Below, piece after piece: positions 8,136 to 16,806 of a stretch of DNA of 39,950 nucleotides. The notes beneath the pieces are model-generated. The model was not told the DNA's origin and searched no databases. It saw nothing but the letters and a program-made list of their open reading frames with translations. The translations under genes and the position numbers were made by a program. Numbering within the stretch: the stretch's first letter is position 1; each line of letters starts with the position of its first letter. Source of the DNA: a virus; the IMG/VR virus record IMGVR_UViG_3300034101_004341, positions 1 through 39,950 of that record; one strand, written 5' to 3'.

Positions 8136-9662
8136 CTACGCTACCTCATCATCAATCTTAAGATTGCGACTTGCATAAGGTTTAACTGCGGTTATTGTAT
8201 TGGTGTATCCGGTTTGGGTAAATTCGTGTACAACACGCGTAACAAACCATTGGCCTAAAAATTTTTCATCAAAGTCATTATCAATATTGCCTGTAGGTCT
8301 GTCTAACCCTATAAAACGATTAACCTGTCTTAACGTACTTCCTGGTACATTAAAAGTAAGGCATTCATTTAAGAAGAGCCCGCTTTCAAGCATTACGTTG
8401 CGTCCTTCTGGATAGCGTTCTATTTTTGTTTCCCCGTAAGAATAAGCCGTGTTTATAGTTATTCCTTCAGTTTTATTCTTATTAAGAGCCAACAAAGCAT
8501 ACGGATTTAATGCGTATTTAAATTTGCTAATGTAATTTTGTTGGAAATAATTTTTGACGTTTTCTATAGTATTTTCTTTTAAATCCATTACGAATTCTTT
8601 ACGACCTATATGGTTAGAACAAACCGCTGTATTAACTAACATTGTATTACTGTCTATAGCGGACATGTTAACAAATTGATAATTATTAACTGTGCTTAGC
8701 TGTCCCATAGTTACGTTGCGGCGTCCTGTCGGATCTGGCGGGGTATAAGGCACAGAAGGTATAATGACACTGTTTGCTTCTGATGAACTAATATAAAATT
8801 GTTCAAGTTGATACTCTCCTGCTAAGCGAGAGTTGTTTACCGCTTTGTTTAAAAGAGAGGTTATAGAAAGTAAATTCCAAGTTTTATCGTATCTATCTCT
8901 AAAAAGTATTCCTACATCACCGGAATTTTCACCTTCTTTTGTGTCACATACATGTCTTTTAACTAAAAAATCTAAATTTGTAGAAACTACACTTTCAACT
9001 GTTGGGGTATAAAATATTTTACTAGCACCTATGTCCCATTCTTCAGAAAATTTTTGAGTACTAAGTTTATTATTAAGAGCGTATTTTATAAGGCTCTGTA
9101 TAGCAAGACCTGTAGGAACTCTACGCTTTAAATCTGGTAGTTGAGAAGAACGTCCGTTATATTCTGGATAGAGTTCATATAAAACTTCATTAGTGCTCCA
9201 ATTTGCATTTATTTCAGTACAAAACTGATAATCTGTTTCCCAAAAATATAGTTTTAAATTTTTCTCGCGAGGCTCGTTACCGGGTATATCTTCTGTATCA
9301 TACACAGTAAAAATATACCTCATATTCCAGAACGATGGTTCAAAGACATCTTGTTCTATAAAATTAGTCTCAACAACAGGTTTAATGTTAACAAATAAAA
9401 GGTCTCTACCGTCGTTACGAAACTTATAATTAAGTTCTGGTGGAGTAAATTCATTAGGTCTTTTTTCTAAAACATTGTATCCGTTTTGTAGTACTATGCT
9501 GCCTTGTTTGTACCATTCATGAGTACTTTCTTCTATAATTAAAGACAATATTGAACTCGCATTGATAGGAAACGCAATACCTTGTGTATTATAAAGTGTT
9601 ATGCTTACTTCATAATCTTGATTATTAAGTCTTAATCTATTCTTTACAGTATTATTTTCCAT
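8136..9662 (-). CDS. Baseplate hub protein, gp27-like
   Basis: 508 residues. The N-terminal half has beta-rich segments (YEVSITLYNTQGIAFPI, LSLIIEESTHEWYKQGSIVLQNGYNVL) typical of hub tube domains. A central TGLAIQSLIKYAL (about 184-196) is the helical stretch often seen in gp27/gpD-type hubs. The C-terminal LGQWFVTRVVHEFTQTGYTNTITAVKPY matches the closing beta-hairpin of that group (G-x-W-x-V-x-x-V-x-H ... Y-x-T). T4 gp27 has 391 residues, so this is a longer version. The trimer would cap the tail tube and hold the gp5-like spike, whose gene lies two genes downstream. It abuts the gp53-like gene with a one-base overlap. Identification is by motif and neighbourhood; sequence similarity to T4 is weak. 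Confidence 0.6.
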   Translation of the reverse strand: MENNTVKNRLRLNNQDYEVSITLYNTQGIAFPINASSILSLIIEESTHEWYKQGSIVLQNGYNVLEKRPNEFTPPELNYKFRNDGRDLLFVNIKPVVETNFIEQDVFEPSFWNMRYIFTVYDTEDIPGNEPREKNLKLYFWETDYQFCTEINANWSTNEVLYELYPEYNGRSSQLPDLKRRVPTGLAIQSLIKYALNNKLSTQKFSEEWDIGASKIFYTPTVESVVSTNLDFLVKRHVCDTKEGENSGDVGILFRDRYDKTWNLLSITSLLNKAVNNSRLAGEYQLEQFYISSSEANSVIIPSVPYTPPDPTGRRNVTMGQLSTVNNYQFVNMSAIDSNTMLVNTAVCSNHIGRKEFVMDLKENTIENVKNYFQQNYISKFKYALNPYALLALNKNKTEGITINTAYSYGETKIERYPEGRNVMLESGLFLNECLTFNVPGSTLRQVNRFIGLDRPTGNIDNDFDEKFLGQWFVTRVVHEFTQTGYTNTITAVKPYASRNLKIDDEVA

Positions 9663-10024
9663 TATTGCTGTAAGCTTTGTAAAACCGAACGAACATATTC
9701 AGGTTTTAATATTTTTAATTTTGTACCAGCTGTAGGATAGTTTACTGGATTAATAATATGATTTACAGAACAAATTACCCACCAAAGATAAATTGTACCA
9801 TAGACTTTGTATGATATAAAAGTATAAGGTAAATTATCGTTAGGTACTACGTATGTGCTATATACAGTTTCATTTATATCTTCAGGAAAATTAACTTTTC
9901 TTAAAATATTATAAAAGTACTGCCCGGCTTTATTTTGATATACATTAAAAATATTCTCATACCTAAACTGATCTAAGGTAGGTAGATTATTTATATCGTT
10001 TTGTTTTTGAGGATCGTCTGTCAT
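9662..10024 (-). CDS. Baseplate wedge protein, gp53-like
   Basis: 120 residues. The first part (FRYENIFNVYQNKAGQYFYNILRKVNF) is followed by YTFISYKVYGTIYLWWVICSVN at 66-87 and then NHIINPVNYPTAGTKLKILKPEYV. This is the gp53/LysM-like pattern: a Y-x-x-YG-x-x-x-x-WW-x-I-x-x-x-N core followed by a P-x-x-G-x-x-L-x-I-P-like strand. In T4, gp53 joins wedges around the hub. This protein is shorter than T4 gp53 (196 residues), so it may represent mainly the LysM-like core. It lies in a tight run of baseplate genes: one base separates it from the gene upstream and it overlaps the hub gene by one base. Confidence 0.6.
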   Translation of the reverse strand: MTDDPQKQNDINNLPTLDQFRYENIFNVYQNKAGQYFYNILRKVNFPEDINETVYSTYVVPNDNLPYTFISYKVYGTIYLWWVICSVNHIINPVNYPTAGTKLKILKPEYVRSVLQSLQQ

Positions 10025-10025
10025 A

Positions 10026-11249
10026 CTATATTCCCCCTACAGTTACTTTATAAGTTGGATCTTCAACAAATTGGAAAATATTACGAGCATTTTTTAAGAG
10101 TCCTTGCAAAGTAAATTGCACTCTATAAGCTTCAGGAATCATTTTTATATAAGGACTTACTGCTCCGTTTTCACTAACTTCTCCGGTATCTATATTAATT
10201 AAACGAGTAGTACCGACATTAGTAATACTAAAAGACTGAACATAGCATATAGGCAATTGCTTATAACCAGTTACAGTTGCACTATATAAACACGGCGGGT
10301 CTAGCAAATTAATACCTTTTCTATTTGCTAAGTTTTGATATGTAAGCAAATAACAAAATTCCCAATTGCGTCTAATATCTTTTACATCATGCGTGTTTAA
10401 TAAATAAAAAGCTACTTCTATTTTATCAGAATCAGTACCTGTAAACGATTGAGGTACTTCTCTGATTACAAGACCGCCACCTAAAGATAAGGCTGCTGTT
10501 GTTGCTCCAGTGTAAAAGTCTTTTAACCCTGAAACAGCGTTACCACCATCTCCTCCTTTGCTCGGGGCAGCAGTAGGGCTACCTTTACCTTTCATTCCTT
10601 TAAACATTTCTGCTAAACCACCACCTGCTTTTATAATACTGTCTTTAAGGGCAGTAGACTCTCCCCACGAGTTATTAGGAGAAGCCATATTAGACGCGTT
10701 TAAGTAAGGCAAATTATAAGTCCAACCGGTTGGATCTAAAGCGTAAAGGCCGGTATATGGTTTGAGACCGCTTTGTTCATCCGCACCGGAAACTAAATCT
10801 TGTTGAGCCGCTCTATTTAAAGCTTCTTCATTTGCTTTTGCGGCTGTTTCATTTGCTTCCTGTCCTAAACCCCCAAAAAGTGTTTTTAGAGAAGCTAATA
10901 CTGCTTCTCCGGACTGTTGTATAGCTGTACCTGTTCTTTGTATATTAGGTACAAATTCTTGTTTTATTACGTTTAAATTATCTGCCTCGCCCCTTAACAT
11001 ATATAGAAAACCTGATACTTCGCTTGAAAGTGCAAGTTTATATTCTGTTAGCTGCAACATTGGCACTATCTCTCTCGCGACAGGCTGCGAAAGAGTCCAG
11101 CGATATGCTCTATGCACATCTACTAATCCAGGTATACCTCTACTAAAGTGCGTACTATCCTCATTTTGAGGGACACTAATGTTTGGCACTAGTTTAGGGG
11201 CACCTAGTTTTTGGAATTCTTTTTTATAAAGATTTGCTTCGTATGCCAT
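10026..11249 (-). CDS. Baseplate tube-cap / tail initiator protein (gp48/gp54-like)
   Basis: 407 residues. Residues 30-90 carry the start of a tube-like fold (HFSRGIPGLVDVHRAYRWTLSQ). The middle (about 115-245) is Ala/Gly/Ser/Lys-rich and probably flexible (GMKGKGSPTAAPSKGGDGG). The last 140 residues return to a tube-like beta fold: IEVAFYLLNTHDVKDIRRNWEFCYLLTYQ, PPCLYSATVTG, ICYVQSFSITNVGTTR, and IPEAYRVQFTLQGLLKNARNIFQF. The last block (PEAY.V..TL..LL) resembles the end of T4-like gp48/gp54, which start tube polymerisation on the hub. The gene sits between the tape-measure candidate and gp53-like, consistent with that role. gp48 and gp54 cannot be separated here, and only one such gene is seen. 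Confidence 0.5.
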   Translation of the reverse strand: MAYEANLYKKEFQKLGAPKLVPNISVPQNEDSTHFSRGIPGLVDVHRAYRWTLSQPVAREIVPMLQLTEYKLALSSEVSGFLYMLRGEADNLNVIKQEFVPNIQRTGTAIQQSGEAVLASLKTLFGGLGQEANETAAKANEEALNRAAQQDLVSGADEQSGLKPYTGLYALDPTGWTYNLPYLNASNMASPNNSWGESTALKDSIIKAGGGLAEMFKGMKGKGSPTAAPSKGGDGGNAVSGLKDFYTGATTAALSLGGGLVIREVPQSFTGTDSDKIEVAFYLLNTHDVKDIRRNWEFCYLLTYQNLANRKGINLLDPPCLYSATVTGYKQLPICYVQSFSITNVGTTRLINIDTGEVSENGAVSPYIKMIPEAYRVQFTLQGLLKNARNIFQFVEDPTYKVTVGGI

Positions 11250-14242
11250 TAAATTAGTCCTCTAGAATAAATTAATTTATGTCTATACTTATTACGCTCT
11301 ATATACGGTATATCTCTTTCAGAGCTATTTTGAAATATATTAGTAGTAGTTGAGCCGCCAGTAATTGTATTCACACCAGCAACAGTGGAATTATCAATAA
11401 CTTGAGATTGATTGTTATTATTTTTCAAAGTTTCTATTAAAATTTCAATTTTTTCTACTAGTTCTGAGCCGGGCATACCAGGTAGCTTTGAGAGCGGAGA
11501 TTCAAGTGGCAGCTTAGATTTAGTATCAGGCTTTAAAGGTATTACCGCTTCAGTGCCGTGTAAGGTCATATCATAACCTTCTTCTGGACCTGAATACACC
11601 CCACCGAAACGAGCTTTTGTAGATGGGATAGAAGTTTCTACTTCTTCGTAAATGTTAAAAGGATTGTTTTTATACTGTAATTTTTCTGTTGTTTCTTTGG
11701 TAAAAGCTATAGCTTGACGCTGAGCGCTTTTATCTTTTCCCATAATTCTATCCCCTGCAGTTACGTAATTATTCCAAAGAGTTTGTTTCATGTCTTCACT
11801 TAACTCTTTACGAGCTTTTATTTGTTTTTCGAACCATTTTAAATTGTTATTTAATTCAGCCCAAAGTTTTGGCTCAAAGCGGTCTTTGTTATCTTCTTGA
11901 AGATAATCTTCTTTTAACTGGGTTAATATTTTTACCACATCTTTTGACGGCTGTTTTTGTTTAGAATTTTTTGGCTGTATTGTTTGTTTTGCTGTACTGA
12001 TTTGATCTGGGGTTAAGTCTCCTACTTTTTTACCGCTTTCAGTATTGCCAGTTTCGTTAGAATTTGAATTTAAAGGTACAATGGCTTCAGTACCGTGCAT
12101 TTCTACAAGGTACCCGTCTTTTGAACCAGAAAATACACCGCCTGTCTTGCCTTTAGGTATTTTATTTTGCACCGGGTCAGTGTTCATAAACCCAGGCATG
12201 TCTGCAGTAGGTTCATTAGCCTTAACCGGTATCTCATTACCTGGCAGTTCTTTTGATGAGTAACGACGAGCCCATTCATCATTTTGTTTTTGAGCAGAGA
12301 TATAACCTAACGGAGAATTAATTTTTGGTTTAATTTTCCATGTTTTTACATCGTTGCGTTTATATTGCTTTGCCCACGCTCGCATAGCTACATCATTAGA
12401 AGAGCTTTTAATTTGGGAAAAAACAGACGTTGATTTTGCTGCTGTTGAATCTTCTGCTTCAGGCTCAATACCTGCAGGTTGTAGCCAATCTGGTTCTGTC
12501 TTAGCAGCAGACGGAAGTGCCTGTTCTGGGGAAGAAGCTGTTGAAGACTGAGCTGGGCCTGGAGCATTAACAGACGGCCTTGCAACGGCTGCAGCCGCTG
12601 CTCGAGTTTGAGGTGCACTTACAGCTGGAGCGACTGGCGGTCTTGATGCTGCGGCCGCCGCTGCTCGAGTTTGAGGTGCACTTACAGCTGGAGCGACTGG
12701 CGGTCTTGATGCTGCGGCCGCCGCCGCTCGAGTTTGTGGTTGAGCTGCAGCTGGTGCTGGAGCGGTTGGTGCTACAGGAGTTGCAGGTGTTGCATCTGAT
12801 TGACCTCCGCTTTCACTATCTAACCCTAAAAATTTTGAAACTTTATCTATGATAAAATCTGGAACGAAAGGCAATTTTTTAAGAAAATTTAAAGTACCTT
12901 TCATTAAGTCTTTAAACTTGTCAGAGAGATATTTGGTTAAGCGGGATAGTAAACTACCTCCAGAGCTTTTAGGTACATCTATAGCTTTTGCGGGGTCTTC
13001 TTTACCGCCTTCTTCCCCGCCAAACATGTCTATAACTAAACCTACACCACTTGCAAGTAATGATACTACTGTGCCTGCGCCCGGGAAGAAACCAGCAACT
13101 CCAGCAACTGTATCTAATAGCCCTTTAAATATATTACCTGATTTAAAATTTGTAAATGCGCTAGCAAAAGAAAACAAACTACCTATTACCGGTAAGAATT
13201 TTAATTTAGATAAAACTTTAGGCGCAAACTTTACTACTGCTTGAGTTAAAATTGATAATATACTTCCTTCTTTAGTTGCTTCTCCTTTTTTAGAGTCTTC
13301 AGTTTGCCCGGTTAAATCTCTTGCTGCGTTAAGAAAACCTAAACCAATAGATATAGCGGTACCAATTCCAGGCACTAAAGTTGCAACTCCTGATGCTAAA
13401 TCTATTACCCCGCCTATAAAATCTCCTTCCTTTATACGGCTGATTGCCGAACCAAAATCAATAATAGTACCTATTATCGGTAATCTTCTAGCTATAGGTT
13501 TTATGAATTTTATTAGAGATGGAAATAATTTAGCAGCTTCTAAAGCTAATTTTTTACCGAATATCATTGTACCGAGTTTACCAAACTCTTTCATAAGACC
13601 CTTAAAGGGTCCATCATTAAACCAACTACCTACCGCTAAAGCTAAAGCAGCAGCTAAGCCACTTGCTAAGGGTAGTAGTTTTTTACCAAAAACACTTGAA
13701 AACAAACTACTTGCATCACTATCTCCACCACCGCCTTTTTGGGTAATTTCGTTTTTACCTTTCGCGCTTATACTAAGAGTTTCGAAAATCTTCTTTAAGT
13801 CATTTAAGACCTCTGGTTCTATTCTTTTAATTATTACAGGCTGAGGTTTTATTTCTTTTAAAGCTTCTGCAGCTTCTTCCCCTGTAGTATCTTCTCGATC
13901 AGGTTCGTTTTTACTTTTTGCACTAGCACCAAGAGTAATAAGAGCTTTTCTTAATTCTTCATCGGTAATAATATTAGTACTATCCTTTTTAGATGTAGCT
14001 GTAGTTTTTTGCTGTTTTTTGACAAACTTTTCTATTTTATCATGTATTTTAGATAAAAAGTCTGTTTGTAACTTATTCTCTTCTATTAAACTTTTTATCG
14101 TAGCTGTAAAATTAGCCGGTATTTGTATTTTAACAGGTTTATCTGTTTTCTCTTTCGCTTCTTGTACAATATCAGCTAGATCCGATTTCTTAGCGGTTTT
14201 TTTCGGTTTAGGGGTATTTTCAGGAACTGCATCCTCAGCCAT
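11249..14242 (-). CDS. Tape-measure-like tail protein, 997 aa
   Basis: Residues 1-165 are charged and helical (many Lys/Glu). Residues 189-410 are hydrophobic with at least two membrane-like segments (LLPLASGLAAALALAVGSWF; TLVPGIGTAISIGLGFLNAA). This hydrophobic part contains an internal duplication: 253-305 and 349-400 share LP(I/V)IG(S/T), F.SA, K.G(D/N), GVA...PG.GT and S. About 490-590 is Ala/Pro/Gln-rich with a 21-residue tandem repeat. The C-terminal half has two copies of a GGV(F/Y)SG..(D/E)GY...(M/L)HGTEA(I/V)(V/I)PL motif, widely seen at the ends of phage tape-measure proteins. Such proteins fix tail length and exit with the DNA to form a channel. At about 0.15 nm per residue this predicts a tube near 150 nm. 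A leader TAAGTATT lies 4 bases before the ATG. Confidence 0.65.
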   Translation of the reverse strand: MAEDAVPENTPKPKKTAKKSDLADIVQEAKEKTDKPVKIQIPANFTATIKSLIEENKLQTDFLSKIHDKIEKFVKKQQKTTATSKKDSTNIITDEELRKALITLGASAKSKNEPDREDTTGEEAAEALKEIKPQPVIIKRIEPEVLNDLKKIFETLSISAKGKNEITQKGGGGDSDASSLFSSVFGKKLLPLASGLAAALALAVGSWFNDGPFKGLMKEFGKLGTMIFGKKLALEAAKLFPSLIKFIKPIARRLPIIGTIIDFGSAISRIKEGDFIGGVIDLASGVATLVPGIGTAISIGLGFLNAARDLTGQTEDSKKGEATKEGSILSILTQAVVKFAPKVLSKLKFLPVIGSLFSFASAFTNFKSGNIFKGLLDTVAGVAGFFPGAGTVVSLLASGVGLVIDMFGGEEGGKEDPAKAIDVPKSSGGSLLSRLTKYLSDKFKDLMKGTLNFLKKLPFVPDFIIDKVSKFLGLDSESGGQSDATPATPVAPTAPAPAAAQPQTRAAAAAASRPPVAPAVSAPQTRAAAAAASRPPVAPAVSAPQTRAAAAAVARPSVNAPGPAQSSTASSPEQALPSAAKTEPDWLQPAGIEPEAEDSTAAKSTSVFSQIKSSSNDVAMRAWAKQYKRNDVKTWKIKPKINSPLGYISAQKQNDEWARRYSSKELPGNEIPVKANEPTADMPGFMNTDPVQNKIPKGKTGGVFSGSKDGYLVEMHGTEAIVPLNSNSNETGNTESGKKVGDLTPDQISTAKQTIQPKNSKQKQPSKDVVKILTQLKEDYLQEDNKDRFEPKLWAELNNNLKWFEKQIKARKELSEDMKQTLWNNYVTAGDRIMGKDKSAQRQAIAFTKETTEKLQYKNNPFNIYEEVETSIPSTKARFGGVYSGPEEGYDMTLHGTEAVIPLKPDTKSKLPLESPLSKLPGMPGSELVEKIEILIETLKNNNNQSQVIDNSTVAGVNTITGGSTTTNIFQNSSERDIPYIERNKYRHKLIYSRGLI
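12598..12723 (-). repeat. Perfect 63-bp tandem duplication inside the tape-measure gene
   Basis: Bases 12598-12660 and 12661-12723 are identical over all 63 positions. They encode two copies of the 21-residue unit that reads QTRAAAAAASRPPVAPAVSA plus P. A degenerate third partial copy lies just above (12724 onward, QTRAAAAAA with A/P-rich flank), and a diverged one just below 12598. The unit is far more GC-rich than its surroundings (GCGGCCGCC, CTCGAG). Perfect identity points to recent duplication or active homogenisation. Confidence 0.95.
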
Positions 14243-14246
14243 ATTA

Positions 14247-14254
14247 AATACTTA
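14247..14254 (-). promoter_or_regulatory. TAAGTATT leader motif before the tape-measure gene
   Basis: On the minus strand ACCTAAGTATTTAAT runs directly into the ATG at 14242. The same ACCTAAGTATTTAA occurs before the major tube gene (18801-18808). It could be a phage late -10-type promoter or a non-Shine-Dalgarno leader. Confidence 0.3.
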
Positions 14255-14277
14255 GGTATGCAACGTAGCTTCAGGTA

Positions 14278-15063
14278 TTAACTTATCGAAAACATACTTG
14301 CATCTATAGTAATATCTACAGCTCTGACGGTACCGTCTTTATCAATCCCTTCGAACCGCGTAACCTTGCGTTGCTGCTCAGCAACATCTTCAAGATAGGT
14401 TATTATACCACGTACAACAGAAGCAGGTAGTTTTTCTAGAACTTGATACTTTTTACCAAATGTAAGATTTTTATAGTTTATATCCTGAGGTTTGCCGTCT
14501 ATAACAATACTTATTTCTTTAATAAATTTAGAAACTTCCCCCATGAAAGCTTCTCCTAAAGATTCATTAATAGTAGTATCCTCTGTTCTTTTTTCCCTTA
14601 GTTCTCTTTCAAGTTGATATTGTTCGAATAGAGTAGGAGCTCCGACTTTAATAATAAAACTATCTAGCGTAAAAACGGTGCTTTCGGGTATATTTATTTG
14701 TAATGCTCTTTCTTTAAAAGTAGCCAAATTAATTTTATACTCTACCCCGTCTAGTTCTGTGCTATATTCTGTTCCATAACCGTTAATACGGTACTGCAGT
14801 AAAATTGATAAACTATCGATAGTCGTAAGCTGATTAAGAATTTCTTTCTCGGTACAATTTTCAGTAATAATACTATATGCTGCCGCTACAAAACGAGATT
14901 GAAAAATAGGATTATCTACCGCGGCTTTCAGTATAAGCTTTTGCTGGCCTGTAGTTATACTTTTAAACTTTACTTCTCTTTTTAAACTAGGTACATATAA
15001 AGAAATAGTATTTTCTTTATTAATTGCATCTAAAACTGAAAATACGCTATTAATATCATTCAT
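14278..15063 (-). CDS. Baseplate hub assembly protein, gp26-like
   Basis: 261 residues. The N terminus has ISLYVPSLKREVKFKSITTGQQKLILKAA (about 20-48), which matches the opening of T4 gp26-type baseplate proteins (PF12322-like: L-P-S-x-x-x-x-x-x-R/K-P/S-I/L-x-x-x-x-E/Q-K-x-L). It continues with helical segments, a short beta hairpin (LDGVEYKINLATFKERAL), and a C-terminal domain with ERELREKRTED, KEISIVIDGK and DGTVRAVDITID. T4 gp26 has 208 residues. gp26 acts in hub assembly rather than in the finished particle. It lies between the tape-measure gene and a second, similar protein, so the pair may correspond to the gp26/gp51 functions. Confidence 0.5.
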   Translation of the reverse strand: MNDINSVFSVLDAINKENTISLYVPSLKREVKFKSITTGQQKLILKAAVDNPIFQSRFVAAAYSIITENCTEKEILNQLTTIDSLSILLQYRINGYGTEYSTELDGVEYKINLATFKERALQINIPESTVFTLDSFIIKVGAPTLFEQYQLERELREKRTEDTTINESLGEAFMGEVSKFIKEISIVIDGKPQDINYKNLTFGKKYQVLEKLPASVVRGIITYLEDVAEQQRKVTRFEGIDKDGTVRAVDITIDASMFSIS

Positions 15064-15096
15064 AAAAACATTTAGATTTCAACCCCTGTTTGTCAA

Positions 15097-16017
15097 CTAT
15101 CCGTTTAAATTAAACTGAGATTCGGTAAAGCTACCTATAGTGCTTTTAGCAGGCATTTCACTATTAGATTGTTGGTTTTCTTGCAAGTATAAAGACCAGT
15201 ATAAGTACAACTCCGCTGGTGCTAATTTATCTAAATAATCTCCTTGAAAGTTTAATTTTGAAATTAAATTGTAGTTAAGTTTATAAAAATTATTCAAATC
15301 ATCAGTAAAGAGTAATTTATTAATATGCAAAAGAGTACGAATATCTGTTGAGAGTGGTATGTCGACTGCCGGGATCTTACTGAACGGAGATTCTATATAA
15401 AGCAATTTATTTCGAGTTAAAGTTAGTTCAGTATCGTAAAGGTTTTTAATAATTTTATTGTTAATATCAGCTGGTAAATTTTCAATTAATTTGCAACGTT
15501 CTTCGAAATTAATCTCGTTAAATTTTAAAATCTTACCCTCAACATTTATTTGATCCACGCTTGATGCTAACTGGTATATATACAAATTTTCAATATTCTC
15601 AGTTAGAAAATACTTTTCGTCTCTTGCTTTTACTATAGAATGGTTAACCTCTATATTCTTATAGGTTGTAGTGTTAGTATATTGTATTTCGCTAAGCTTA
15701 TCAAAAATAGTATCGAGTTTAATTGTATACTGAAATTCTTTACTAGTTTCCTTACAAACGGCATTAACCTTTAAGTCCGGATTAATGCTTACTGCCCGGG
15801 CATTTACTAATAATATAAGCTTATCAATAATATTAAGTCCTTCCTGAAGTATCCCAGGTACTATTTGTTCAACTACGTAGTTTGAATGTTGTATAAAAGA
15901 AGAACTGTCATTGTTATAAAGGGATTTAATTAAATCTTTATAGTCTTTTGAGTTTATTTCTTTTGCCCAGACTAATTTATTAAATCCAGGTAATTTAACA
16001 CTATAAGTAAATCCCAT
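15097..16017 (-). CDS. Second gp26/gp51-like baseplate assembly protein
   Basis: 306 residues. It opens FTYSVKLPGFNKLVWAKEINSKDYKDLIKSLY, the same layout as its downstream neighbour: a short strand, L-P/S, K-x-x-x-x-x-x-I, then a helix beginning with the acceptor of the K/E. The rest is strongly helical and Leu/Ile/Asn/Lys-rich (EQIVPGILQEGLNIIDKLILLVNARAV, EERCKLIENLPADINNKIIKNLYDTEL), and it ends in a short Ser/Thr/Asn-rich tail. No membrane segment. The resemblance to gp26-like proteins is only partial, so the call rests on the N-terminal pattern and on position. The gap to the next gene downstream is 33 bases. The 56 bases upstream contain A/T-rich GGTAATAAATAAATTAA before the ATG. Confidence 0.4.
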   Translation of the reverse strand: MGFTYSVKLPGFNKLVWAKEINSKDYKDLIKSLYNNDSSSFIQHSNYVVEQIVPGILQEGLNIIDKLILLVNARAVSINPDLKVNAVCKETSKEFQYTIKLDTIFDKLSEIQYTNTTTYKNIEVNHSIVKARDEKYFLTENIENLYIYQLASSVDQINVEGKILKFNEINFEERCKLIENLPADINNKIIKNLYDTELTLTRNKLLYIESPFSKIPAVDIPLSTDIRTLLHINKLLFTDDLNNFYKLNYNLISKLNFQGDYLDKLAPAELYLYWSLYLQENQQSNSEMPAKSTIGSFTESQFNLNG

Positions 16018-16073
16018 TTAATTTATTTATTACCAAATAAAAAAACCTCTACTATCCGATAGACTGTCTTATA

Positions 16074-16775
16074 TTAAAGCGACTTAATTGTATAGTAATT
16101 ATACGCCCATTCAGTAGCTACGGTTTTAGTATCAGCCCGTCCCCATGTAAGGGTTTCTGCGTCAAAAGAAGTAGGGGCGCAATCAAAAAAAGTATATACT
16201 TTACGCAAAATTTCTCTTTTGTTAGCGCGACTGTTATACATCGCAACAGTTATATTAGTTTTAATATTATAATTTGAATTTTGATTACGGGCAAATAACC
16301 CATAATGGGAAACAGCAACAACCCATGGTCTTAAAACTGTATCAATAAAAGAGTCAGTTGTTTCTAAAAAAGTTACACGAAGCGGTCCTTTACTCGCACG
16401 AGCTGTACTTACTACCCCAGACATTATACCGCCTGCTAGGTCTCCAAACTCTTCCGCAAGCCCCACTCTTTTAGAGCCAAGAGATTCATTAGGTAAAGTA
16501 ATTCCATTAGCAAAAAAACATTTCTTATTGTAGGTTTGTCCTTCTAATTGCCCTGTTAGTTTTGCACCTGTGTTAGTTATTGTCCATTTATTAGGCTCAA
16601 ATTGAGAAATTTGTTCATCGGTAAATGCCTTTAAACCGTTAGGAAATGAATCAATTGAGATTATAAAATTTGAATTTACCGGTATGCTAGTACTTGGATC
16701 AGACAAAAATTGCTGAAATAGGGACAAATCAGACTCAGGAGAATCTGGATTGGCTTTAGGTCCGAGTATTTGCAT
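16074..16775 (-). CDS. Divergent tail tube-like protein (gp19 family), 233 aa
   Basis: After a variable N terminus (1-35), residues 36-233 follow the tail-tube order: SNFIISIDSFP, a beta strand with TGQLEGQTYNKKCFFANGITLP, LRVTFLETTDSFIDTVLRPWVVAV, a strand with KTNITVAMYNSRANKREILRKVYTFFDCAPTSF, and a closing TEWAYNYYTIKSL. The last two blocks match the tube family's L.GC.....F and AY.Y. pattern. It is more diverged and longer than the major tube protein, so it may be a tube-end (terminator or connector) subunit. It is the most distal of four consecutive tube-like genes. The 31 bases upstream show no ribosome binding site or hairpin. Confidence 0.55.
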   Translation of the reverse strand: MQILGPKANPDSPESDLSLFQQFLSDPSTSIPVNSNFIISIDSFPNGLKAFTDEQISQFEPNKWTITNTGAKLTGQLEGQTYNKKCFFANGITLPNESLGSKRVGLAEEFGDLAGGIMSGVVSTARASKGPLRVTFLETTDSFIDTVLRPWVVAVSHYGLFARNQNSNYNIKTNITVAMYNSRANKREILRKVYTFFDCAPTSFDAETLTWGRADTKTVATEWAYNYYTIKSL

Positions 16776-16806
16776 ATATTTGTATTAATCTTTTTAAAAC
16801 TAGTTT

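Noticed and set aside
16018-16073. Weak hairpin with a T run between 16017 and 16074 as a terminator
   Set aside because: The stem (CTAT/ATAG) is only four A/T-rich pairs, too weak to call.
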